This document shows positions 9,505 through 18,252 of a stretch of DNA of 64,000 bases, piece by piece. How positions within the stretch are numbered: the first letter of the stretch is position 1; the number at the start of each line of letters is the position of its first letter. Both the position numbers and the translations under genes were made by a program. Origin of the DNA: Photorhabdus sp. CRCIA-P01. Its GTDB lineage: Bacteria; Pseudomonadota; Gammaproteobacteria; Enterobacterales; Enterobacteriaceae. The notes under the pieces were generated by a model, which saw only the letters and a list, made by a program, of their open reading frames with translations, was not told the origin of the DNA and did not search any database. The DNA is taken from contig NZ_NMQR01000011.1 of NCBI RefSeq assembly GCF_003545805.1, forward strand, positions 58,240-122,239, in the 5' to 3' direction.

Positions 9505-9631
9505 TATACCTAATAGATTTCGAGTTGCAGCGAGGCGGCAAGTGAACGAATCCCCAGGAGCATAGATAACTATGTGACTGGGGTGAGTAAAAGCAGCCAA
9601 CAAAGCAGCAGCTTGAAAGATGAAGGGTATA
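9505..9631 (+). repeat. ERIC element (127 bp)
   Basis: Full-length copy with TATACC/GGTATA ends and the AATCCCCAGGAGC core, nearly identical to the copies at 2775 and 15337. Confidence 0.93.
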
Positions 9632-9679
9632 TCGAATTAACCGAAAAATCTCCTCATGAATAGCTAGGATCTAAACTTT

Positions 9680-9718
9680 GGGAAGATATTCAATCAATAC
9701 AATACATCTGATCTTCCC
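9680..9718. promoter_or_regulatory. Perfect 8-bp inverted repeat, role unknown
   Basis: GGGAAGAT (9680-9687) and ATCTTCCC (9711-9718) with a 23-nt loop lie between the ERIC and the monooxygenase gene. It could be a transcript hairpin or operator. There is no T run, so it is not a convincing terminator. Confidence 0.3.
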
Positions 9719-9841
9719 TCGGCTAAGTTCTGTCAGGTTCACTTCAAAATCCTTGCATCATACAATATTGACTCAAGAACAGGCAAAAATGCTAGAGCAA
9801 ACTTTTGATTGTGTTTGTTTCGTCTATAACGTGACTTAAAT

Positions 9842-9920
9842 ACGGTACCCAATATTAACATTGAAGGGTGAAAATATTCTCAGGCTAATTATTTATTTGT
9901 AACGGTAGGGAATATTGACA
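9842..9920 (+). promoter_or_regulatory. Direct repeat pair upstream of the monooxygenase gene
   Basis: ACGGTACCCAATATTAACA (9842-9860) and ACGGTAGGGAATATTGACA (9902-9920) agree at 15 of 19 positions and start exactly 60 bp apart, about 140 and 200 nt before the GTG at 10059. The spacing suggests a pair of activator or repressor sites; this is inference from the repeat alone. Confidence 0.4.
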
Positions 9921-10058
9921 CGTTCAACGCTTGTAATGAGCAATGTAAGACTAAAGCAATTTCATATTGCTATGCTACTGTCAATGACGACAAGAATTAC
10001 GTTGCTTTAGCTAGGTGAGTTTCAACTCATCAAAAAATGACCTCGTAGGAGAAATACA

Positions 10059-11507
10059 GTGAATAACCATTATGATGTTTTGATTATTGGCGCTGGTATT
10101 GCAGGCATTGGTACAGCATGTCATTTAACAAGGAAATGTCCTGATAAGAAGTTTATTATCTTAGAACGTCGCCAGACGATAGGCGGTACTTGGGATTTAT
10201 TTCGCTATCCAGGCATTCGCTCAGATTCAGATATGATGAGCTATGGCTATAAATTCCGACCTTGGACAGACACCAGTGTTTTTGCAGATGGGCCTTCAAT
10301 TAGAAGTTATATCCATGCAACAGCAAAAGAGTATGAAATTGATAAGAAAATAGAGTTTGGTCTAAAAATCACTCATACTGACTGGTCAAATGCGACTCAC
10401 CAGTGGACTGTTATCGCGATTGATGAAATCAGTGGGGAAACTCGGCAATTTACCTGTCGTTTTCTCGTCGCTGCAACAGGTTATTATAACTATGATGAAC
10501 CTCATTTACCTAAATTCCCCGGCATTGAAGATTTTAAAGGCCCGGTAATTCACCCTCAACATTGGCCTGAAGGATTAGATTACAAAGGAAAGCGGGTTGT
10601 TGTCATTGGTAGTGGCGCAACAGCAGTTACTTTACTTCCGGCAATGGCAAATGATACTCAACATATCACGATGCTACAGCGTTCTCCGAGTTATATTATT
10701 TCAATCCCTGGAAGAGATAAGATAGCAGAGTTCTGCAAAGGCATTATTCCACAGCGCTGGATTTACACATTGAGTAGAAATCGCAATCTCTTTCTACAGC
10801 GCTTACTTTATAAAACGAGTCGATATTTACCTAATTTATCGAAATCATTTTTACTGTCATCTGCTCGCAAACGCGTCGGCCCAGATTTTGACATGAAGCA
10901 CTTGACGCCCAAATACATGCCGTGGGATGAACGGCTCTGTTTTATTCCCAGCAATAACCTATTTAAGGTACTGAAAGAAGGTAAAGCCTCTATCGTTACT
11001 GACAATATTGAACGCATAACTGAAAACGGCATCTCATTACAATCCGGCCAGGAATTACCAGCGGATATTATTGTTACCGCCACTGGACTGCAATTACATT
11101 TTCTTGGCGGAATTGAACTCTCTATTGATGGGCAAAAACAGCAAGGTCATGATCGCATGCTTTATAAGGGGACGTTGATACAGAATATCCCTAATTTTGC
11201 CTGTCTGTTTGGTTATATCAATAACCCCTGGACGTTGAAAGTTGATCTCTCTGCGGATTATATCTGCCGTTTGTTGAACGAGATGGATCGTCGTGACGCT
11301 ACAACGGTGACACCATGTGCTCAGCCGGGTGAAATGCAAGAGGACGAACATATTTTTAGCGCCTTGCAATCTGGTTATGTAAAACGTGCAGAGGACTTAC
11401 TTCCTCGTCAGGGACGCAGTTCAACCTGGCAGGTTCCGCATGATTACAAAAAAGATAAACAAGTTTTGGGACAGCCTGTAGATGATGCCGCGTTGAAATG
11501 GACATAA
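10059..11507 (+). CDS. Flavin-containing Baeyer-Villiger-type monooxygenase
   Basis: This predicted FAD- and NADPH-dependent oxygenase of the type I Baeyer-Villiger/FMO class inserts oxygen next to ketones or oxidises soft heteroatoms; the natural substrate is unknown. The 482-residue product has an N-terminal FAD Rossmann motif GAGIAGIG (residues 11-18), GGTWDLFRYPGIRSD typical of the class at 42-56, the diagnostic fingerprint FKGPVIHPQHWP (159-170, matching FxGxxxHxxxWP) and an NADPH Rossmann motif IGSGATA at 183-189. The start is GTG, supported by TAGGAG seven bases upstream. It lies inside the lectin island, is not clearly co-transcribed with anything, and has its own upstream direct repeats. 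It may modify a secondary metabolite, but there are no biosynthetic genes beside it. Confidence 0.87.
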   Translation: MNNHYDVLIIGAGIAGIGTACHLTRKCPDKKFIILERRQTIGGTWDLFRYPGIRSDSDMMSYGYKFRPWTDTSVFADGPSIRSYIHATAKEYEIDKKIEFGLKITHTDWSNATHQWTVIAIDEISGETRQFTCRFLVAATGYYNYDEPHLPKFPGIEDFKGPVIHPQHWPEGLDYKGKRVVVIGSGATAVTLLPAMANDTQHITMLQRSPSYIISIPGRDKIAEFCKGIIPQRWIYTLSRNRNLFLQRLLYKTSRYLPNLSKSFLLSSARKRVGPDFDMKHLTPKYMPWDERLCFIPSNNLFKVLKEGKASIVTDNIERITENGISLQSGQELPADIIVTATGLQLHFLGGIELSIDGQKQQGHDRMLYKGTLIQNIPNFACLFGYINNPWTLKVDLSADYICRLLNEMDRRDATTVTPCAQPGEMQEDEHIFSALQSGYVKRAEDLLPRQGRSSTWQVPHDYKKDKQVLGQPVDDAALKWT

Positions 11508-11553
11508 CCACCCGAAATTAAAAAATCAGGGGTTATATAATATACTCTATTGT

Positions 11554-11577
11554 CAGCCCGTTATCATAAACGGGCTG
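11554..11577. terminator. Hairpin between convergent genes
   Basis: AGCCCGTT and AACGGGCT form an 8-bp stem around ATCATA between the monooxygenase and the convergent rhomboid gene. The T tail is weak, so bidirectional termination is likely but not certain. Confidence 0.55.
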
Positions 11578-11741
11578 CTAATTGTCATTAATCAGGTTTA
11601 AGAACTCATTATCCCAAGTCACATTCTATTTTAAATGGTAATTTATTTATTCTCGGAATAAAGGTAACCAAGTTTATTTTTTTGCTGTTTATTAATAAAT
11701 ATTTGAAATGGGGATAATCTGCTATCCTCAATACCATAAAA

Positions 11742-12302
11742 CTAATGGCTAGTTATTACCCACTTTTTCGACAGCCAAGAAAAAACCAGCCCAGATATCG
11801 CGCCAAAGATATGGCCTTCCGTTGAAATATCCTCTTGCCACGGTAACAGGCCAAACACAATCCCACCGTAGTACATAAATACTAGAATCGCAAAGAAGAA
11901 ATCTTTTACTCTTCTCAGGAAAAAAGCGTTAGCCAGCAGCAATCCCCACAAACCAAAAATCCATCCACTGGCGCCAATATGAATAGCCGTGCGTCCAAAT
12001 AACCAGACTAATGTTCCGCCCACAAAGATAATAAACAGGCTGGCTAGCACGTAATAACGAATGGAGTGTGCCATCAATAACGCACTCAATACTAATAATG
12101 CAGGGAGATTGCTGAACAAGTGCCCCCAGTTGCCATGCAGGAATGGAGATAGTGGAATACCCATTAGCCCTTGAGCATATCGGGGAATGATACCGAAATT
12201 ACTTAGTGCGCCACCAGTTAAAGTATCAAACAATTGGATGATGATCAGTATTGCTGCTAATCCTATTAGTATATGAAAGCGTTGTTTTAGCCCTGTTTTC
12301 AC
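11742..12302 (-). CDS. Rhomboid-family intramembrane serine protease
   Basis: This 186-residue polytopic membrane protein cleaves transmembrane segments of substrate proteins within the lipid bilayer. The conserved HxxxxHxxxN arrangement is at residues 56-65 (HGNWGHLFSN). The catalytic serine is S112 in GASG (110-113) and the catalytic histidine is H164 in EGHIFGAISG, both inside hydrophobic segments. The start is a GTG with AAGG about ten bases upstream. The length is that of minimal six-helix rhomboids without an extra cytoplasmic domain. It converges on the monooxygenase and is not obviously linked to the lectins. Substrates are unknown. Confidence 0.85.
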   Translation of the reverse strand: MKTGLKQRFHILIGLAAILIIIQLFDTLTGGALSNFGIIPRYAQGLMGIPLSPFLHGNWGHLFSNLPALLVLSALLMAHSIRYYVLASLFIIFVGGTLVWLFGRTAIHIGASGWIFGLWGLLLANAFFLRRVKDFFFAILVFMYYGGIVFGLLPWQEDISTEGHIFGAISGLVFSWLSKKWVITSH

Positions 12303-12844
12303 TGTGTTGTTGCCTTATGATTTATTGGAAATCAAAATGAACCTTGTCTCAATAACGGTGTTATGAGCAGAGTTGACATTACCACTACTATATCCCGAAA
12401 GTTTGGAATTTAATAGTTTTGATATAAAAATAAATTCTATTTTGGTACGACAAAATTCGGTTTGATAATAAAAAAACAATCATATATCAAAGCATTAATT
12501 TATTAGAGCCGCATTCTTCGTATCAATAAAATTAAGCTTTTGTTTTTCTATCACTATTAAATAATTTAACTTAGTAAATTAAGCAAATGAAATTTTAACA
12601 ATACATTCATTGTCAGAATCAAGAAACAAATACTCTGCCTTTCTTCGACAACCATTAATATTTACAATTAACCAAATCAGGCGTTAATCACTATTTTTAG
12701 GGTTACAAAAAAGTTGAGAATTCATCTTATTTTAATAACCAATTATGATGTAATTCATAAAATGATAAGAAGGTAATTGATCTTGGGTAATTTTAATCTC
12801 ATTTTCATTGTTAAAAATAAACTACTAATCTTTAAGGATAAATT
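12303..12844. other. AT-rich spacer, no gene seen
   Basis: This is the divergent spacer between the rhomboid gene and a trefoil-lectin gene. I see no ORF, ERIC or strong hairpin. It lacks the inverted repeat found before the other two trefoil genes. Confidence 0.4.
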
Positions 12845-13807
12845 ATGGCTGATATACTTAAATATGGCGATACAGTAAGAATATTAAATGGTTACAATAA
12901 CTGGCAAGGAGGATATCTCAGTACACATGGAAGTAATGACATCCCGGGCGCAAAACATAACGTATTAACAGTAGTGCCCTCCTTTTCTGATCTAGGGGTA
13001 ATATGGCGAATAAAATCAGGAACAGGAAAAGCTATCGGCAGTGAAATAATTAATGATGATATTATTTTACTTCATAATCTGGCTTTCTGCGATGGTGGTT
13101 ATTTGGGATATTATGATGGCCCAAATCAAACGGTACCAAGTGGAGAAATATATCCGATAATCACATCAGATATAAATACTTATTCTCCAAAAACATTAGA
13201 GTGGATTATTTATTGCGAGAAACCTCATTCTATAAAGGGAAATATCATAGAAGGAGCAATTATCACCCTACATAATCGATGGGGAAATAAAGGTTTCCTT
13301 AATAGTTATGGTAATGCCAACAAACCAAGCACGTTATATGGTGTATCTCTTTCTGGTAATAGCGCTCGTAAAGTACATAAGGTAGACCAGTGGAAAATGG
13401 AAAAAATCAATGATCCTTGTCCACCTACCAAACCATCCAATTGCGGTGGAGAATGCGGTACCAATGACACCGGTAAACACTGTTTCCAATTACCTCATAG
13501 TATTAGATTCGGACTAACAGCCTATAATAATACGAACATTCAGCAAACGATAAAAGTCTATATTGACGACCTTCTGATAGACACATTAACCGGCAAAGGA
13601 ACAAATAATCCAATGGCGACCAAAACCTACACATCAGGTACAGGTAAAGTTTGCATTGAAATTGAAGGAGATGGTAAACCTAGCAAACTGCGTTATTTCG
13701 ATAACGCCCTCGATGGAAAGCCGGGAACAGTAATTATCGGCGCCGAAAATGGCACCAATAATAATTACAATGATTGCGTAATGATATTAAATTGGCCTCT
13801 GGTGTGA
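12845..13807 (+). CDS. Two-domain lectin: beta-trefoil-like domain + LecB-like domain
   Basis: A 320-residue paralogue of the gene at 5531. Three repeats (DTVRILNGYNNWQGGYL, DIILLHN..DGGYLGYY, AIITLHNRWGNKGFL) with W-[RIK]-[IM] closures form the N-terminal domain (about 1-190). A PCPPTKPSNCGGEC linker leads into the LecB-like domain (about 208-320). LecB calcium positions read E95, N99, N101, N103, D104, and it ends NWPLV at the LecB length. The Cys in the otherwise conserved GKPCKLRY is Ser here, as in the neighbour at 14245, with which the lectin module is nearly identical at DNA level. AAGGAT precedes the ATG. No signal peptide. Confidence 0.8.
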   Translation: MADILKYGDTVRILNGYNNWQGGYLSTHGSNDIPGAKHNVLTVVPSFSDLGVIWRIKSGTGKAIGSEIINDDIILLHNLAFCDGGYLGYYDGPNQTVPSGEIYPIITSDINTYSPKTLEWIIYCEKPHSIKGNIIEGAIITLHNRWGNKGFLNSYGNANKPSTLYGVSLSGNSARKVHKVDQWKMEKINDPCPPTKPSNCGGECGTNDTGKHCFQLPHSIRFGLTAYNNTNIQQTIKVYIDDLLIDTLTGKGTNNPMATKTYTSGTGKVCIEIEGDGKPSKLRYFDNALDGKPGTVIIGAENGTNNNYNDCVMILNWPLV

Positions 13808-13863
13808 ATTAAAAACAGTGTGATAAATTTCACTATAAGCAAAAATAATATTTACCAATTAAT

Positions 13864-13886
13864 TAAAGCGGTATTATTCCGCTTTT
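13864..13886 (+). terminator. Rho-independent terminator
   Basis: AAAGCGG and CCGCTTTTT hairpin with a five-T tail after the trefoil-lectin gene. Homologous to those at 6515, 8011 and 21794. Confidence 0.85.
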
Positions 13887-14074
13887 TACTATGCTAAATT
13901 CATTATTAACCAAATATATACCAAGGTATTATTATTCAATAAAAAACATTCAAAGATAATATTTGAAAAATATAAACCATGTTTCACATCTTATTTATAT
14001 AATAAAAATCCATCTCTTATCATAGTATTTTTATTTTTGCAAAACATCAATGATATTAAATTAATCAATTATTT

Positions 14075-14098
14075 ATTAATATACAACCTTGATTACAA
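14075..14098 (+). promoter_or_regulatory. Shared upstream module of hemopexin-lectin genes
   Basis: ATTAATATACAA and CTTGATTACAA lie 170 nt before the ATG at 14245, preceded by ATCTCTTATCATAG and ATTTTTATTTTTGCAAAA. This is the closest match to the copy before 6922. Confidence 0.45.
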
Positions 14099-14244
14099 AC
14101 CATCAATGAAATAAACTACTCCACATCACTCTGCAAGTAATAAATACAAAACAATCATAATCAAAGCTTTGAATATCATTTTTATTATATATTATCTAGA
14201 AATAGTAAGTTTAAATAATTAATCACCATAGAGGAGATATAACA

Positions 14245-15276
14245 ATGAATACAAATACCTACTTATTCCTTGATGCAGAAAACATTAAATATCATGATGA
14301 TGCACAAATAAATAAAGGGGACACTCCCCAACCTATCAGTAAAAATTGGCCTAGCCTTCCTGTCGCGTTTCAACGACATATTGACGATGTAATTAATTTA
14401 AATGGTTATTTATACTTTTTTAAAGGTTCGCAATATCTCAAATTCGATATAGCGAAAGCACAGGTAAGTGAAGGGCCAAAACCAATTGTGGATGGGTGGC
14501 CTGGATTAAAAGGAACCGAATTTGAAAACGGAATAGATGCAGCCACAGAATGGGTAGATACAAAACAAGATATTGTTTATTTCTTTAAAGGAAGCCATTA
14601 TATCAAATATACCGTCAGTTCACACACGATTTATATGAATACTATCTCAGCCGGATGGGGAACTACCGGAAATTACTCTGGATTCAACTCTAATCTGGAT
14701 GCTGTTATTTTATGGAGGAATATTGCTGGCTATTTAATTTACCTTTTCAAAGATGGTAATTATATCCGATACAATACAAATTCAAATACTATTGATATTG
14801 GGCCTACATCCACCCAATCCGGTTGGCCTGGAGTCACCTTCCCCAAAATTCAAGCAGCAGTCTCTATTGATGCAGATTTATTAGGTAGTGACCGTGGTGG
14901 CAATAGTAGCTGTGGCGGAACATGTGGCACCAATGACACCGGTAAACACTGTTTCCAATTACCTCATAGTATTAGATTCGGACTAACAGCCTATAATAAT
15001 ACGAACATTCAGCAAACGGTAAAAGTCTATATTGACGACCTTCTGGTAGACACATTAATCGGTAAAGGAACAAATAATCCAATGGCGACCAAAACCTACA
15101 CATCAGGTACAGGAAAAATTTGTATCGCAATTGAAGGAGATGGCAAACCTAGCAAACTGCGCTATTTCGATAACACTCTTGATGGAAAACCGGGAACAGC
15201 GATTATCGGCGCTGAAAATGGTACTAATAATAATTACAATGACTGCGTGGTCATGTTAAATTGGCCGCTGGTGTAA
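14245..15276 (+). CDS. Photopexin-like hemopexin-domain protein with LecB-like C-terminal domain
   Basis: The 343-residue product has four hemopexin blades (about 1-217; turns HIDDVINL, GIDAATEW, LDAVILW, IQAAVSI) and a LecB-like domain (about 230-343). In the third blade the usual Cys residues are replaced (VYFFKGSHYIKY instead of VCFFKGSDCIDY). The lectin module is almost the same, base for base, as in the trefoil gene 1.4 kb upstream, although the N-terminal domains are unrelated. This points to recent gene conversion or module swapping. GAGGAGAT gives a strong ribosome-binding site. The AAAGCGG-type terminator of its paralogues is missing; an ERIC element lies about 60 nt downstream instead. 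Confidence 0.82.
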   Translation: MNTNTYLFLDAENIKYHDDAQINKGDTPQPISKNWPSLPVAFQRHIDDVINLNGYLYFFKGSQYLKFDIAKAQVSEGPKPIVDGWPGLKGTEFENGIDAATEWVDTKQDIVYFFKGSHYIKYTVSSHTIYMNTISAGWGTTGNYSGFNSNLDAVILWRNIAGYLIYLFKDGNYIRYNTNSNTIDIGPTSTQSGWPGVTFPKIQAAVSIDADLLGSDRGGNSSCGGTCGTNDTGKHCFQLPHSIRFGLTAYNNTNIQQTVKVYIDDLLVDTLIGKGTNNPMATKTYTSGTGKICIAIEGDGKPSKLRYFDNTLDGKPGTAIIGAENGTNNNYNDCVVMLNWPLV

Positions 15277-15336
15277 ATTAAAAATACTTTGGTAAATTGC
15301 ACCATAAACAAAAATTATTTTTTGATATTAAAACAA

Positions 15337-15463
15337 TATACCTAATAGATTTCGAGTTGCAGCGAGGCGGCAAATGAACGAATCCCCAGGAGCATAGATA
15401 ACTATGTGACTGGGGTGAGTGAAAGCAGCCAACAAAGCAGCAGCTTGAAAGATGAAGGGTATA
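15337..15463 (+). repeat. ERIC element (127 bp)
   Basis: Full-length copy, TATACC to GGTATA, with the standard core. The pseudogene block that follows begins directly at its right end. Confidence 0.93.
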
Positions 15464-15535
15464 TATGGGGCCAGGAAGAAAGCCCCTTTACATATGTCAC
15501 ACAAGATGGTTAATAACCAGATTCAATACTCCATA

Positions 15536-15805
15536 TTAGAAATTTTGCAAAAATATCGCTCGATCAAACGGTGTTCGGTAAAGAGAATTTTGTTGATCTA
15601 TTGTAGTCGCCGTAGAAGACATGCCAGAAATAATCCCTGTCTGACCAAACGTAAGATTTCCCGTCATAAGCGTGTTCATATTATATTGGAAAAGCTCTAC
15701 CTTCCATTTATCTGCCTCAACATTATACCACTCAATGATTAATGTACCGTTATTTGCCGCAAGCAATCCAATACGCCAACGTGACCAAGTTAACTTTAAT
15801 TCCAA
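15536..15805 (-). pseudogene. Deletion remnant of the 298-aa gene at 17031-17927
   Basis: The 89-residue frame matches the last 85 residues of the downstream gene almost throughout (TWSRWRIGLLAANNGTLI, KWKVELxQYNMNTLMTGNL, TIDQQNSLYRTPFDRAIF). About the first 210 codons are missing and the frame now opens at a TTG. The hairpin downstream of the full gene (GGGGC...GCCCC with GAAGAAA) is duplicated at 15467-15486, and the upstream flank keeps the TTAATATATAG string. This is therefore a duplicated locus with a large internal deletion. Expression is doubtful. Confidence 0.8.
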
Positions 15806-16395
15806 AATAAATAAACACCCTCATATTTATTTAAAGAACAAGAATATCCCCCCAAAAAAACAGATCACCAGCCACAGGAATTTAAAAAATCAAACAAAAA
15901 CAAACAGCATTGAATTCACTAATGAATTGTTAATATATAGATTTATTTATAATCCATTAATGGTATTAATTTTTACATATACAAAATAACTTTTCAAAAC
16001 ATGGATCACTTGGATAAAACTCAGTCCAATTTTTGCGATCTGATCAATTGCAAAAAAACTAAACCACTAAACGGAATGAATTATACCTATCATAGCACTG
16101 ATGCCCTGCAATAAATAACACCAGATAAAAAATAATAAAATTTTTGTATCCAAATTATCTGTCAGTTAAATATTAACATTGAGTTAAAAATCAGTTAAAA
16201 TAATATAAATCATCTATCTATTTAATTGAGCCATGAACTTTATTAATAAAAAACAGTGATGTTTGTTTAATTTTTAAAGAGATAAATAATAGAATCCTAT
16301 GATAAGGTAATTTGTATAAATTAAAAATTAGGATAAACATTATAGAGGGATCTAAATAAGAAAAAACGAAAATAACTAACCTAGGAGTATTAATT
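15806..16395. other. AT-rich spacer with decayed upstream module
   Basis: TTAATATATAG at 15930-15940 and flanking bases resemble the 18062 copy of the shared upstream module, as expected if this block was duplicated with the pseudogene. No gene is supported; the frame at 15672-15989 is a shadow in AT-rich DNA. TAGGAG just before 16396 is the ribosome-binding site of the next gene. Confidence 0.4.
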
Positions 16396-16815
16396 ATGGC
16401 AATTGTTTTTACATCAATAGATCCACGTAGCAATCCCTTACAAACATCAAACCAAAATTATGTGGATATACCTGGTTTGGAACTTAATGTTTCAAAGTAT
16501 TCGAATTCACCATGCTTAACAGCATTAATCACGTTAAATATACCAACTCCCTACGCTTCAGGTAACAATTTTCCCGGAGGGAACTTTATCATTGTAACTG
16601 ATAAAGGCGAACAATTGGCTTTTGGTGGATTTACTTACAGTAATCAGAGTCCAGAATCCTATGGGCGTATGCCATTCACACTGGTCGCCCGTTGTTCTCT
16701 TGCGTCTAATGTTTCTACTATAAAAGCTCAATGGAGTAATGTACGTGGTAGCACGGTACATATCGATTCATATGCATCTATCTCTGCGGTTATTCAGTGC
16801 AATCATTTGGCTTAA
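16396..16815 (+). CDS. Small beta-rich hypothetical protein, 139 aa
   Basis: I do not recognise a named family with certainty. The 139-residue protein starts at an ATG with TAGGAG upstream and has no signal peptide. It has alternating hydrophobic/polar strands rich in Ser, Thr and Asn, and ends STVHIDSYASISAVI, a pattern seen at the last strand of C1q/TNF-like jelly-roll proteins. That resemblance is only from memory of the pattern. It lies among the lectin genes and an ERIC follows 14 nt after its stop. A secreted or released carbohydrate-binding role is a reasonable guess from context but not shown. Confidence 0.6.
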   Translation: MAIVFTSIDPRSNPLQTSNQNYVDIPGLELNVSKYSNSPCLTALITLNIPTPYASGNNFPGGNFIIVTDKGEQLAFGGFTYSNQSPESYGRMPFTLVARCSLASNVSTIKAQWSNVRGSTVHIDSYASISAVIQCNHLA

Positions 16816-16829
16816 TTAATTTCAGCGAT

Positions 16830-16944
16830 TATACCCTATAGATTTCAAGATGCATCGCGACGGCAAGGGAGCGAATCCCCGACTATGTGACCGGGGTGAG
16901 TGAGTGCAGCCAACAAAGAGGCAACTTGAAAGATAACAGGTATA
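16830..16944 (+). repeat. Shortened ERIC element of a variant subgroup
   Basis: TATACC and GGTATA ends enclose 115 bp. The core GAATCCCC..CTATGTGACCGGGGTGAG lacks about 13 bases found in the copy at 36729, with which it shares variant bases such as GATTTCAAGATGCATCGCGACGG in part and GAGTGAGTG. Confidence 0.85.
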
Positions 16945-16960
16945 TATTACAACAATATAT

Positions 16961-16983
16961 GGGGCTAAGAAGAAAGCCCCTTT
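16961..16983. terminator. Terminator hairpin after the 298-aa gene
   Basis: GGGGCT and AGCCCC with an internal AAGAAGAA loop lie just after the stop of the minus-strand gene ending at 17031, followed by TTT on the + strand. The same hairpin with small changes follows the pseudogene copy at 15467-15486. Confidence 0.5.
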
Positions 16984-17030
16984 GTATATATCACACAAAA
17001 TGGTTAAATAACCAGATTCAATACTCCATC

Positions 17031-17927
17031 TTAAAAATCTTGAAAAAATATCGCTCGATCAAATGGTGTTCTATAAAGAGAATTTTGTTGATCTATTGTT
17101 CTAGCACGAGAAAGCGTACCATACATAATCCCAATCTGACCTGACGCAAGATTTCCCGTCATAAGCGTGTTCATATTATATTGGCAAAGTTCTACCTTCC
17201 ATTTATCTGCCACAGTGTTATACCACTCGATGATTAATGTACCATTATTTGCCGCAAGCAATCCAATACGCCATCGTGACCAGGTATTTTTCGGCCATTC
17301 ATCACTCAGTGGAAAACCAGAACGAGTACTACCTAATGTTGGTTGACCTTTATAAATACCATCCGTTTGCTTACCAACAAAATTAACTGACTGAATCAAC
17401 TGAGCAGCCTGATAATTCAAAACCATAACATAAGGCGTTGCCGTGTCAATCGAAGTACCTAACGAAATATTTGATGGCATCCATTGGGGCTTACCTTTAT
17501 ACCCCCCAGTCAAGTGAATCGCCATATAGCCGTAACCAATATTCATATATGTACCGCTTGCACTGGTTTTGTTGGATAGCACACATAGTATAATTTCAGG
17601 ATATGGATTACAAAACAAGTCAAGTTCACAGTAGCAATATCTGGCATCAACAGGAGTATCTGTTGCAACTCCGAGACAGTTACCACAACAATCTGATGAT
17701 TTAGATAAAGTTTGTGCCTTGAAAGCTTTCCTTCCCCCAACACTGACTATATCCCAAGCGCTAGTCACACGGATTGAATCCTTAAACAACACGCCAGCTC
17801 GCTGTGTTGTCGCATCTATCCATCGACCTTCAGGATATAAATTTGGTTCCCATACCGTTATTGGAACGGAATTGGAATTAGATGAACTTTCAATTGAGAT
17901 TTGATGTTCATGCTGTTCTAATTTCAT
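17031..17927 (-). CDS. Hypothetical protein, 298 aa, beta-rich
   Basis: I do not recognise this family. The product lacks a signal peptide and has a Cys-rich stretch around residues 80-107 (SSDCCGNCLGVATDT, RYCYCELDLFC). A second half contains WSRWRIGLLAANNGTLIIEWYN and a C-terminal TIDQQNSLYRTPFDRAIF. The alternating pattern in the second half looks like a jelly-roll or concanavalin-like beta-sandwich; this is inference. AGGAG lies 11 bases before the ATG. It is divergent from the triple-hemopexin gene and shares its upstream region. A deleted copy at 15536 shows the locus was duplicated. Confidence 0.65.
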   Translation of the reverse strand: MKLEQHEHQISIESSSNSNSVPITVWEPNLYPEGRWIDATTQRAGVLFKDSIRVTSAWDIVSVGGRKAFKAQTLSKSSDCCGNCLGVATDTPVDARYCYCELDLFCNPYPEIILCVLSNKTSASGTYMNIGYGYMAIHLTGGYKGKPQWMPSNISLGTSIDTATPYVMVLNYQAAQLIQSVNFVGKQTDGIYKGQPTLGSTRSGFPLSDEWPKNTWSRWRIGLLAANNGTLIIEWYNTVADKWKVELCQYNMNTLMTGNLASGQIGIMYGTLSRARTIDQQNSLYRTPFDRAIFFQDF

Positions 17928-18061
17928 GACTAAAATATCTCCTATAAAAAATACAATGACACATTAATCTTGTATTTTATACCTTAGATAAAGTTTATTT
18001 TTAACTCTTAAATAAAGTAAGCCGCACAAAACCCAACAATATTAGATCCATTAATGAGTTG

Positions 18062-18085
18062 TTAATATATAGTCTTGCTTATGAC
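18062..18085 (+). promoter_or_regulatory. Shared upstream module of hemopexin-lectin genes
   Basis: TTAATATATAGTCTTGCTTATGAC-like string 191 nt before the ATG at 18253, in the divergent spacer with the 298-aa gene. It is the most diverged of the four positioned copies. Confidence 0.35.
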
Positions 18086-18252
18086 TTATCATCAGTATTA
18101 GTTTAAATAAAATAAATTTTCCTATTCACCAGACAGATAAGCAATATGAGAGCGTTAAATCAGCATATCTTAATATTATTCTCACCAATTTCAGTTGTAA
18201 AAAACAAATTTAAACAACATATTAAATCCAAATCACCAATAAGGATATATAA

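Noticed and set aside
17543..17904. Overlapping frames on both strands inside the 298-residue gene.
   Set aside because: Shadows of the longer minus-strand frame, which is supported by its duplicated C-terminal copy and AGGAG.
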